64,000 nucleotides of DNA from Stutzerimonas stutzeri (GTDB lineage Bacteria > Pseudomonadota > Gammaproteobacteria > Pseudomonadales > Pseudomonadaceae), in NCBI RefSeq assembly GCF_000219605.1, contig NC_015740.1, forward strand, positions 496,001 to 560,000. Direction: 5' to 3'. Below the pieces are notes generated by a model. It worked only from the letters and a program-made list of their open reading frames with translations, ran no database searches and was not told the origin of the DNA. Below are positions 29,673 to 37,348 of the stretch, piece after piece (position 1 is the first letter of the stretch; each line of letters starts with the position of its first letter). The position numbers and the translations under genes are program-made.

Positions 29673-30290
29673 ATGACCTTACTCAGCGAAAGCGAACTGC
29701 GGCAGGTGGCCGAGGCGATCGAGCGCGTAGAGCGCAGCACCGACGCCGAACTGGTGACGGTGCTCGCCGCGCAGGCCGACGACTACCACTACATCCCACT
29801 GCTCTGGGCCAGCCTGATCGCGCTGCTGCTGCCTGGTGCATTACTGTTCTTCAGCGGCTGGCTGAGCGCCTGGCAGCTGCTGCTGGTGCAATGGGCGACC
29901 TTCATCGTGCTGGCGCTGCTGTTCAGGCTTCCCGGGGTGACCAGCCGACTGATTCCGCGTTCGGTGCGCTGCTGGCGCGCCTGCAATCTGGCGCGGCGGC
30001 AGTTCATCGAACTCAATCTGCACCACACCGAGGCCGATACCGGCGTGCTGATCTTCGTCTCCGAAGCCGAACGCTATGTGGAAATCCTGGTGGATCGCGG
30101 TATCTCAAGTCGCATCGACAACGCCGCCTGGGAATCCATCGTCGGCTGCTTCACCGAGCGGGTGAAGCAGGGACAGGTGCTCGAAGGTTTCCTCGGTTGC
30201 ATCGAAGCCAGCGGTGCACTGCTGGCGCAGCATGTACCCAAGACCCACGAGCGCAACGAACTGCCCAACCGCCTGGTGCTGCTGCCTTAG
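29673..30290 (+). CDS. Second TPM-domain membrane protein
   Basis: 205-residue protein with two hydrophobic helices near the N-terminus ('YIPLLWASLIALLLPGALLFFSGWL', 'LLLVQWATFIVLALLFRLPG') and a TPM-type segment: 'RRQFIELNLHHTEADTGVLIFVSEAERYVEILVDRGISSRIDNAAWESIVGCFTERVKQGQVLEGFLGCIEASGALL'. It lies 18 bases after the first TPM gene and completes a LemA-TPM-TPM operon widespread in proteobacteria. A perfect hairpin follows its stop. Confidence 0.85.
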   Translation: MTLLSESELRQVAEAIERVERSTDAELVTVLAAQADDYHYIPLLWASLIALLLPGALLFFSGWLSAWQLLLVQWATFIVLALLFRLPGVTSRLIPRSVRCWRACNLARRQFIELNLHHTEADTGVLIFVSEAERYVEILVDRGISSRIDNAAWESIVGCFTERVKQGQVLEGFLGCIEASGALLAQHVPKTHERNELPNRLVLLP

Positions 30291-30300
30291 CGTCACGCAA

Positions 30301-30327
30301 GGGGAGAGGCGTGCATTGCCTCTCCCC
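30301..30327. terminator. Perfect hairpin between convergent genes
   Basis: GGGGAGAGGC and GCCTCTCCCC form a perfect 10-base stem with a 7-base loop. It sits 10 bases after the TPM gene stop and 14 bases before the stop of the convergent TPR gene. No long T run is present on either side, so it is a probable but unproven bidirectional terminator. Confidence 0.55.
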
Positions 30328-30341
30328 GTCACTCCCTTCCT

Positions 30342-31619
30342 TCACTGCATGCGCCGCTGCTCGGCCAGCATCAGGCGCTCGCGCTGCAACGCACGAGCGA
30401 GACCCTGCTGGCCCGCACGCTGGGCGGCGACGATCAGCGTCTGGTCGATCAGGTCACGCTGGGCGTGGCTGCCGCCGAACAGCTGCGCCTGATTGCGGAT
30501 GCCCCGCAGCCGCTCGACGCAGCGCGCATGGTCGCCCTCGACGAAGGCTTCGACCGCCCCGACTGCCGGAGCGCCGATCAGGGCGGTGAAGCGTGCGTTG
30601 TCGTCAGCGCGCCCGCAGGCCCGCCGCTGTGCGTCGTGCAACAGGTCGAGCAGGTCGTCGCGGCCGGCGCAGGCGAAGGCCATCGCCGCATGGAAGTCGT
30701 TGAAGGCGTAGCAGCCATCCGCGGCCATCGCCGCCCAGCGCTCGGCCACGCCGGACCAGCGCTGGCCGACCTCCACCCCGCGCAGCTGCAGGCGCCACAG
30801 CAGCGCGCTGGCGTCGATCAGCTCCAGCGCCAGGCTGCTGCCGTGGCCGTTCAGCGGGCCGTCGAACAGAGCCAGGACGCTGTCGAAGTCGTCCATTTCC
30901 AGATGGTGCAGCGCCAGGTGCCACCAGTTGTGCACGGCGAGCATGCTGTCCTGCTGCCAGGCCGGATTGCCGCGCATCCAGGCGATGCCTTCCTCGCGCC
31001 GCCCCTGCATTTCCAGTACATGCGCAACGGCGTGCTGGGCCCAGGCATCGTCGGGCTGCAGTGCCACCGCTTCACGGCCCAGGCGCTCGGCAAGGCGGTA
31101 GTCGCCGCTTTCCTCGAGGCCGAACGCGTACAGCCCGAGCAGGGCGTGGTAGCCCGGCACTTCCAGCGACCAGTCCGGAAGCACGCGGGCGATGCGGTCG
31201 CGCAGCATGCGGGCGTCGCCGGTGAAGAAGTCGATCTGGTGGCCGGCCTGCAGGGCGAGCAGGTCGTGGGGGTAGTCGACGCTGAGGTCTTCCAGCGCGC
31301 GGCCGGCGGCGTACCAGCGGCCATCCATGAGCAGCCCCAGGGCGTGCAGGTGACGCGCTTCCCGCTCGTTGTGCGGCAAGGCCAGGGCGCGGTCACGCGA
31401 GGCCCGGGCCACCGGGAGGGCAGCTGCCTCCGTGCCAAGCAGATAGAGCCAGGCGTGCAGGACATGGCCCATCACCAGTTCAGGCGAGGCCTGCAGCGCG
31501 GCCTCGGTGGTTGCCAGCGAGGCGGCGTGCAGGCAGCGAAATTGCGCCAGCGCCTGGTCGAGCAGGGCCTGCGCCTCGCCGTTGCAGCCGGTCAGTTGGT
31601 ACCCGTGTGCGTCTTTCAT
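30342..31619 (-). CDS. TTC38-like tetratricopeptide repeat protein
   Basis: 425-residue helical-repeat protein resembling the TTC38 family. Diagnostic-looking stretches are 'DAWAQHAVAHVLEMQGRREEGIAWM' and 'LAVHNWWHLALHHLEMDDFDSVLALFD', with repeated helix pairs throughout. No catalytic motif or signal peptide is seen, so it is probably a cytoplasmic scaffold of unknown partner. The ATG at 31619 (MKDAHGYQLTGCNGEAQALL) is chosen although the frame is open further upstream, into the divergent regulator's 5' region. It is divergent from a GlxA/AraC-type regulator that may control it. Confidence 0.75.
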   Translation of the reverse strand: MKDAHGYQLTGCNGEAQALLDQALAQFRCLHAASLATTEAALQASPELVMGHVLHAWLYLLGTEAAALPVARASRDRALALPHNEREARHLHALGLLMDGRWYAAGRALEDLSVDYPHDLLALQAGHQIDFFTGDARMLRDRIARVLPDWSLEVPGYHALLGLYAFGLEESGDYRLAERLGREAVALQPDDAWAQHAVAHVLEMQGRREEGIAWMRGNPAWQQDSMLAVHNWWHLALHHLEMDDFDSVLALFDGPLNGHGSSLALELIDASALLWRLQLRGVEVGQRWSGVAERWAAMAADGCYAFNDFHAAMAFACAGRDDLLDLLHDAQRRACGRADDNARFTALIGAPAVGAVEAFVEGDHARCVERLRGIRNQAQLFGGSHAQRDLIDQTLIVAAQRAGQQGLARALQRERLMLAEQRRMQ

Positions 31620-31730
31620 TGTTCTATGCTCCATGAGTCCGGTTCGTTGGTGTCGGCCAACGCGCCAATACTCAGGGTTACGCTTGCTTTGCACCCCAGT
31701 CATCCTGGAAACAAAACGGCTATTTCCGCC

Positions 31731-32810
31731 ATGGCCCGCTCCGAGATCGCCGAACGTCCGCCATTGACCGTCGCCCTGCTGGCGACGCCGGACAGCACGG
31801 CCTCGACGCTGTTCGGCCTCTATGACCTGCTGCTTGGCACCCGTCGCGACTGGCAGCAGCTGATGCACCGCTGCGATGTGGCGTCGCCGTTCCGGCCACT
31901 CATCGTCAGCCGTGACGGCGGGCTGCTGCGGGTCTATAACGACATTCCGGTCCAGCCCCATGCGAGCCTCGCCGAAGCTCCGCCGGCGGACGTGGTGATC
32001 GTCAGCAATCTAGCCGTCAGCCCCTGGGAGCCCTTGGACGAGCGCTATGCGCCCGAGGCGCAATGGCTACGCGAGCGCTACGCGGCCGGGGCGACGCTGG
32101 CCGCGGCCTGCTCGGGGGCGATGCTGCTGGCGCAGACCGGGCTGCTGGCCGGTTGCGAAGGCACCTCGCACTGGGGTTACTGCGATTGCCTGCGCCGCGA
32201 GTATCCGGACGTGCACTGGCATCCGGACAAGGCGCTGGTCAGTACCGGCATCGGCCAGCGCCTGGTGATGTCCGGCAGCGGCAGCAGCTGGCACGCGCTG
32301 GGGCTGTTTCTCATCGCCCGTTTCGTCGGTGCGCGCGAGGCGATGGAAGTGGCGCGGCTGAACCTGTTCGACTGGGACGCCACCAGCCCGTTGGCCTACG
32401 CGGCGATGATGCGCACCGGTCAGCTGGCCGATCCGATCATCGCCCGCTGCCAGGAATGGGCCGCACAGCATTACGAGGAGGAGGCGCCGGTGAGTGCCAT
32501 GGTGCGCATCAGCGGCCTGCCGGAGCGCACCTTCCAGCGCCGCTTCGCCCTGGCCACCGGGCTGACGCCGCTGGACTACATCCACACCCTGCGTCTGGAG
32601 GAGGCCAAGCAATTGCTAGAGAGCGGCGAGCTGTCGGTGGAGGCGATCGCCTGGGAGGTGGGCTATCAGGATGCGGGCTTTTTCGGCCGGCTGTTCCGGC
32701 GCAAGGTCGGCCTGACCCCGGCACAGTACCGCCGACGCTTCGGCGTGCTGTCGCGGCGTCTGGCCGGTATCGCCACGCTGCAGGAGGAGCGGGCGCCGGC
32801 CTTGCACTGA
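31731..32810 (+). CDS. GlxA-family transcriptional regulator (DJ-1/PfpI-like domain + AraC HTH)
   Basis: 359-residue regulator. Residues about 10-200 form a DJ-1/PfpI-like amidotransferase-fold sensor with the nucleophile-elbow region 'TLAAACSGAMLLAQTGLLAGCEGTSHW'. The C-terminal AraC domain (about 245-345) has two helix-turn-helices ('ISGLPERTFQRRFALATGLTPLDYIHTLRLEEAKQLLESGELSVEAIAWEVGYQDAGFFGRLFRRKVGLTPAQYRRRF'). Family members sense small metabolites (carnitine, choline, arginine in GbdR, CdhR and ArgR types); the ligand here is not known. It faces away from the TPR gene across 111 bases, and that pair may be its target. Confidence 0.87.
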   Translation: MARSEIAERPPLTVALLATPDSTASTLFGLYDLLLGTRRDWQQLMHRCDVASPFRPLIVSRDGGLLRVYNDIPVQPHASLAEAPPADVVIVSNLAVSPWEPLDERYAPEAQWLRERYAAGATLAAACSGAMLLAQTGLLAGCEGTSHWGYCDCLRREYPDVHWHPDKALVSTGIGQRLVMSGSGSSWHALGLFLIARFVGAREAMEVARLNLFDWDATSPLAYAAMMRTGQLADPIIARCQEWAAQHYEEEAPVSAMVRISGLPERTFQRRFALATGLTPLDYIHTLRLEEAKQLLESGELSVEAIAWEVGYQDAGFFGRLFRRKVGLTPAQYRRRFGVLSRRLAGIATLQEERAPALH

Positions 32811-32837
32811 GCGGGCCGGCACCCGGTTATACCCGAT

Positions 32838-34811
32838 TCAGAGCCGGGTCGGGCCTTCGTCGTCCTCGTCCGGCGAGACCACCGGAGCCAGTTCGAAACG
32901 GTCGGCCCCCTCCATGGCGCTGGCGGCGACACGGTCGATGCTGCTCAGCGCATGGCCGATGATGGAGCTGACGCTGGCTTCGTGATGCTGCGCCGGCAGT
33001 CGCTCGATGGCCGCCAGCACGTCTTCGCCCGGCACGGTTTCTTCGGCCAGCAGCTTGTCGGCGATCTCGTCCAGGGCCGGCTTCAGACGCTGCAGCAAGG
33101 CGATGCAGTCGCTGTAGAGCTGCTGCAGCAACTGGTCGGCGGCGCGGATGGACTCGCCGGAATCGAACTCGATATGGGCGTCGCGCACGGCCTGCAGGCT
33201 GAGCAGCGAGCCGTTCGGTCCCATGCCCAGCGCGCCGACCATCGACAGCGCGATCTTCGAGGCTTCCTGCAGATCCTGGCCGGCGCCGGAGGAGACTTCG
33301 TGGAAATACAGCTGCTCGGCACCGCGCCCGGCCAGCAGCATCTGGATGCGGTTGCGCAGCTCGGAATACATGTGCAGGCGCTTGTCCTCTACCGGCGTCA
33401 CCAGGGTCACGCCCAGCGCCTGGCCGCGAGGCAGGATGGTGACCTTTTCCACCCGGCCGACATTCAACGCCGCGGCCACCAGCGCGTGGCCGGCCTCGTG
33501 CACGGCGATGCGCTTGCGGTCGGTGGGCGACATCGGCGTCACGCCGGACGGCTGCTCACCGATGCGGCAGGTTTCCACTGCATCGACGAAGTGGGCCATG
33601 TTCACCTGCTGCGCGCCGGTACGGGCGGCCAGCAGTGCGGCATGGTTGGCGATGTAGGCGATCGCCGCCGGCGTCAGCCCGACGGTATTGCGCGCCAGCT
33701 GCGGGAAATCCAGGTCGTCGGCAGCGTTGAGCTTGCCGGCGTAGAGGCGGAACAGCGCCTCGCGGTCATCCAGTCCCGGCAGGCCGACGGCGATGGAGCG
33801 GTCGAAGCGGCCTTCGCGCACCAGCGCCGGGTCGAGCGAGTTGGGGAAGTTGGTGGCACCGAGCACCAGCACGCCGCTGGCGCCGTCGAAGCCGTCCATC
33901 TCGGCGAGGAACTGGTTGATGATGCGGTTGCTCTCGGCATCGCTGGAGCGCGTCTGCTCGGCGCGCTTGCCGATGCCGTCGATCTCGTCGATGAAGATGA
34001 TGCATGGTGCCTGCTTGCGCGCGGTGCGGAACAGCGCCTTGACCTTCTGGATGCCGACGCCGAAGTACATCGAGGAGAAATCGCTGCCGGTGACCTGGAT
34101 GAAGCTGGCATTCGATTCACTCGCCAGCGCCTTGGCCAGCTGGGTCTTGCCGGTGCCCGGCTCGCCGGTCAGCAGCACGCCCTTGGGTGGGCGGGCGCCG
34201 AGACGCGCATAGGCGCCCGGGTCACGCAGGTAGGCGGTGACGTCGCTGAGCGCCTGCTTGGCCTCGGCGGCGCCGATCACGTCGGCGAAGGTGATGCCGC
34301 TGCCCTTGCGCTGCACCTCGAAGCTGCGCGTCTTCATGGCGAAGAAGATTGCCGCGCCGAGCAGCAGCAGGGCGATCGGCGAGTAGGGCAGCAGGTAGGT
34401 GTAGAAGGGCTTTTCCGCGTCGGTCTGGAACATCGCCAGCGGGAACAGCTCGCCGTTGCTCTGCGCGTACTGCTCGAGCAGCAATCCAGCCACGCGTCCG
34501 GACTGGTCCGGCACCCAGTAGCGCAGGCCGTCGTGCAGGCTGACGTAGACCGCATCCTTGCCCAGCGCGGCGCTGGCGATGCTGGCGCCACGCAGGTCGG
34601 CCAGCAGTACCGAGAGATCGCGGCGATTGGCCTGCCAGGGGGCGGTGGACTCCTGCAGGGCTTCGAGCATGCTCGCCGCCGCGCCAGTGGCTGGCGTCGA
34701 CGGCGCGGCTGGGCGCAGCTGCCAATAGGCCACGCAGGCGGCGATCAGCAGAAGCAGGAAAACGGAGAGCACAGGGCCGCGACGACCTTGTAGCAGACGT
34801 GGTGTTTTCAT
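32838..34811 (-). CDS. FtsH-like membrane AAA+ zinc metalloprotease (paralogue)
   Basis: 657-residue FtsH-type protease. A membrane helix (about 12-30), a periplasmic region of about 110 residues and a second helix (143-158) lead to the AAA+ domain: Walker A GEPGTGKT 216-223, Walker B IIFIDEID 271-278, pore region MYFGVG, and 'LDPALVREGRFDR'. The protease domain has zinc motif HEAGH 438-442 and a candidate third ligand D513 (SGAGQDLQEAS). All catalytic parts are intact. It is not in the usual rrmJ/ftsH-folP context, so it is probably a second copy. Extra FtsH proteins occur in some Pseudomonas protein-quality-control islands, but no partner chaperone genes adjoin it. Confidence 0.88.
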   Translation of the reverse strand: MKTPRLLQGRRGPVLSVFLLLLIAACVAYWQLRPAAPSTPATGAAASMLEALQESTAPWQANRRDLSVLLADLRGASIASAALGKDAVYVSLHDGLRYWVPDQSGRVAGLLLEQYAQSNGELFPLAMFQTDAEKPFYTYLLPYSPIALLLLGAAIFFAMKTRSFEVQRKGSGITFADVIGAAEAKQALSDVTAYLRDPGAYARLGARPPKGVLLTGEPGTGKTQLAKALASESNASFIQVTGSDFSSMYFGVGIQKVKALFRTARKQAPCIIFIDEIDGIGKRAEQTRSSDAESNRIINQFLAEMDGFDGASGVLVLGATNFPNSLDPALVREGRFDRSIAVGLPGLDDREALFRLYAGKLNAADDLDFPQLARNTVGLTPAAIAYIANHAALLAARTGAQQVNMAHFVDAVETCRIGEQPSGVTPMSPTDRKRIAVHEAGHALVAAALNVGRVEKVTILPRGQALGVTLVTPVEDKRLHMYSELRNRIQMLLAGRGAEQLYFHEVSSGAGQDLQEASKIALSMVGALGMGPNGSLLSLQAVRDAHIEFDSGESIRAADQLLQQLYSDCIALLQRLKPALDEIADKLLAEETVPGEDVLAAIERLPAQHHEASVSSIIGHALSSIDRVAASAMEGADRFELAPVVSPDEDDEGPTRL

Positions 34812-35316
34812 TTCACATCCAATCGGGAGGCCCGATGTTTCGACAAACCACCGCCCGCAGGCGGACCACAGTTGATGTGCGGGAAACCCGCGGCGCCAAA
34901 GGTATGGCGCGCCACAGTTCGGATGTGTTGGATGCGATTTATATGCCCGACTGTGTCTCGGATCGGCAGACTCCGATAGCCGGCGAGAATACGGCAAGTG
35001 CCACCATGGGGGCGGCTGTGCGACGAACGGACGGCAGGTTTTCGACGAATGACCGTTCGCGCCGGGAACGAAATCGTCGCTGCACAAGCACGGCAGGGCT
35101 GCTGGTGCAGCGCCATTGCGTCGACGCGCCGCAGCGGCACGTGCCACATAAGTGACCGGCTGCAGAGATTGCCGCGCAAGGGCCTGTTACCGTTCGACGC
35201 CGCATGGACGTCCGTCACGCTCCGTTGCGGACATGCGACACACTGCCGACAGCCGACCCTGCCACGATGCCGGGCGCGCTCATAAAAACAACGTTCGATC
35301 GAGCCGAGACTTCAAC
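34812..35316. other. Intergenic region, no gene seen
   Basis: About 500 bases between the divergent ftsH-like gene and the solute-binding protein gene. It should contain both promoters. Several open frames cross it on both strands but their translations are Arg/Ser/Thr-rich, lack ribosome sites and resemble no family. No hairpin or tRNA-like structure was recognised. Confidence 0.5.
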
Positions 35317-36072
35317 ATGCCAACCCGCAACAAGACCCTGCGCTCTGCCGTTCTGGGCGCGCTGTTCGCACTACTCCCGTTCGCCTCGGCCAACGCCCAG
35401 GATACGGTCAACCTGCTCACGCAGAACTTCCCGCCGTTCAGCATGGCCAATGACGGCAAGAACTTCGCGAAGGAGGAGGCCATCAGCGGTATCGACGCCG
35501 AGGTTGTGGCCGCTCTGTTCAAGCGTGCCGGCATACCCTACACGCTGACCCTGCGCTTCCCCTGGAGCCGCCTGCAGCAGCTGGCGGAAAAAACGCCCGG
35601 CTTCGCCGTGTTCTCCCTCAGCCGTACGCCTGAGCGTGAGCCGAAATACAAGTGGGTCGGCCCGCTCAGCGAGATCCAGATCGTGCTGCTCAAGCGCCCC
35701 GACAGCCCGATCCAGATATCCAGCCTGGAGGAGGCCCGGCAGTACCGCATCGGCTCGAAGGACGGCAGCGTCGGCAGCCAGTACCTGATCAGCCGGGGTA
35801 TCGAGGTGCAGAGTTCGCTGATCGATACGCCGGCCAAGCTGAAGGCCGGCCAGTTCGATCTCTGGGCGACCACCAACCCCTCCGGCGAATACGAAGCCAA
35901 GCAGGCCGGCGTCGGCCCGCTGGCGGTGGCCCTGACCCTGAGTCGGGTCGACCTCTACCTGGCGATGAACAAGGAAACTCCCGACGAGGTCGTCGAGAAG
36001 CTGCAGCGCACCCTCGATCAGATGAAGCAGGAAGGCCTGCTGCAACAGGCTGCGCGCCGCTACGTGAACTGA
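35317..36072 (+). CDS. Periplasmic solute-binding protein, family 3 (orphan)
   Basis: 251-residue secreted protein with a signal peptide (MPTRNKTLRSAVLGALFALLPFASANA) and a bacterial extracellular solute-binding family 3 fold: 'VNLLTQNFPPFSMAND', 'GIDAEVVAALFKRAGIPYTLTLRFPWSRLQQL' and 'FAVFSLSRTPEREPKYKWVGPL'. It ends with a short helical 'LQRTLDQMKQEGLLQQAARRYV' tail. These proteins bind amino acids or related small molecules, but no permease or ATPase lies nearby. It may act with a distant transporter or as a sensor-type receptor. The ATG at 35317 directly precedes the signal peptide. Confidence 0.82.
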   Translation: MPTRNKTLRSAVLGALFALLPFASANAQDTVNLLTQNFPPFSMANDGKNFAKEEAISGIDAEVVAALFKRAGIPYTLTLRFPWSRLQQLAEKTPGFAVFSLSRTPEREPKYKWVGPLSEIQIVLLKRPDSPIQISSLEEARQYRIGSKDGSVGSQYLISRGIEVQSSLIDTPAKLKAGQFDLWATTNPSGEYEAKQAGVGPLAVALTLSRVDLYLAMNKETPDEVVEKLQRTLDQMKQEGLLQQAARRYVN

Positions 36073-36076
36073 AGTC

Positions 36077-36107
36077 AGCCCGCGCCGCGGGGGCGGCGCG
36101 ACGGGCT
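36077..36107. terminator. GC-rich hairpin between convergent genes
   Basis: CGCGCCGC and GCGGCGCG pair around a 4-G loop, extended by AGCC/GGCT outside a 3-base bulge. It fills the gap between the solute-binding protein stop and the cytochrome gene stop. No T run, so termination is only inferred. Confidence 0.4.
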
Positions 36108-37337
36108 TCAGCGCCGCTCGGAAATCGTCCCTGCGCTCAGCGCTCCGGGCTGCGCACCGAAATGCTCGAGCATGAAGTTGGCCAGCTCCGCCACTTCCCG
36201 ATCATTGAAGTGCCGGTTGAAGGCCGGCATCAGGTGATGCCCGCTGGGCCCGTGCAGGGCGTCGCCATCGAGGATGACCCTGACCAGATTCAGGCCCTGC
36301 GGGTCGTTCAGCGTGCGCAGGCCGCGCAACGCGGCGTAGTCGCTCTGGCGGCCGCTGCCGTCCCACTGGTGGCAGCTGGCGCAGGCGTCGGCGAAGAGCT
36401 TCTGCCCCAGCGGGTGCTGGCTTTCGGCGGGCGGCTGATTGGCCAGTGAGCGGGCTTCGGGGCGTTTCACGTCCGCCGGCTGGGCTGGCACCGATTTGAG
36501 ATAGACGACCATGGCCTGGATATCCTCGGGTGTGAGGTGGCGCAGGCTGTGGTTGACCACTTCGGCCATCGGCCCGCCCGCCACGCCGTAGCCCGGCGCG
36601 ACGCCGGTGGCCAGGTAAGCCGCCAGGGCGTCGTCCGGCCAGCCGCCGATGCCGCTCTGCTCGTCGCCGGTGATGTTCCAGGCGGCCCAGCCCTGGATGG
36701 TCGCGCCAACGAGCGCCTTGGAGCTCTGCTTCGCCTGCATGACGTTGCGTGGCGTATGGCATTCACCGCAGTGCCCCGGACCTTCCACCAGGTAGGCGCC
36801 GCGGTTCCATTGCGCGGACTGCTGCGGGTCCGGCTCGAAGCGTTCGTCGTCGAGAAACAGCAGGTTCCACAGGGCGATGCCCCAGCGCTGGTTGAACGGA
36901 AAGCCGATGTCGTTCTCCCGGTTCGGCTGGTTCACCGGTTCCAGGCTGAACAGGTAGGCCTTGATGGCGAGGATGTCCTCGCGCGGCATCAGGGTGTAGG
37001 AGGTATAAGGAAAGGCTGGGTAGTAGTGGCGGCCATCCGGGCCGACGCCCTTCTGCATGGCCTCGACGAACTCATCGTCGGTCCAGTTGCCAATGCCGGT
37101 TTCCTTGTCCGGCGTGATATTGGTCGAGTACAGCGTGCCGAACGGCATTTCCACCGGCAGGCCGCCGGCGTAGGGCTTGCCGCCTTCGGTGACGTGGCAG
37201 GCCAGGCAGTCCGCGGCGCGGGTCAGGTATTCGCCGCGTTCGAGCAGGGCGTCGTCCGCCTGCTGCGCCAAGGCCGCCGTGCCGAACAGGGCCAGGGCAG
37301 CGCCCAGCAGGCTGCCGATTGTGAATCCATTGTTCAT
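36108..37337 (-). CDS. Tri-haem cytochrome c subunit of a molybdenum dehydrogenase
   Basis: 409-residue exported cytochrome. A signal peptide (cleavage near ALAQQ) and three c-type haem motifs are visible: CLACH 44-48, CGECH 190-194 and CASCH 319-323. This is the layout of the membrane cytochrome subunits of PQQ alcohol dehydrogenases and of aldehyde, isoquinoline and nicotinate molybdo-dehydrogenases. Being the last gene after the [2Fe-2S] and molybdopterin subunits (gap 11 bases), it most likely passes electrons from that enzyme to the respiratory chain in the periplasm. Confidence 0.9.
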   Translation of the reverse strand: MNNGFTIGSLLGAALALFGTAALAQQADDALLERGEYLTRAADCLACHVTEGGKPYAGGLPVEMPFGTLYSTNITPDKETGIGNWTDDEFVEAMQKGVGPDGRHYYPAFPYTSYTLMPREDILAIKAYLFSLEPVNQPNRENDIGFPFNQRWGIALWNLLFLDDERFEPDPQQSAQWNRGAYLVEGPGHCGECHTPRNVMQAKQSSKALVGATIQGWAAWNITGDEQSGIGGWPDDALAAYLATGVAPGYGVAGGPMAEVVNHSLRHLTPEDIQAMVVYLKSVPAQPADVKRPEARSLANQPPAESQHPLGQKLFADACASCHQWDGSGRQSDYAALRGLRTLNDPQGLNLVRVILDGDALHGPSGHHLMPAFNRHFNDREVAELANFMLEHFGAQPGALSAGTISERR

Positions 37338-37348
37338 GCTGGGACTCC

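Noticed and set aside
34812..35316. Several overlapping open frames of 80-140 codons in the ftsH upstream region
   Set aside because: Arg-rich, low-complexity translations on both strands, as expected by chance in GC-rich DNA; no ribosome sites.
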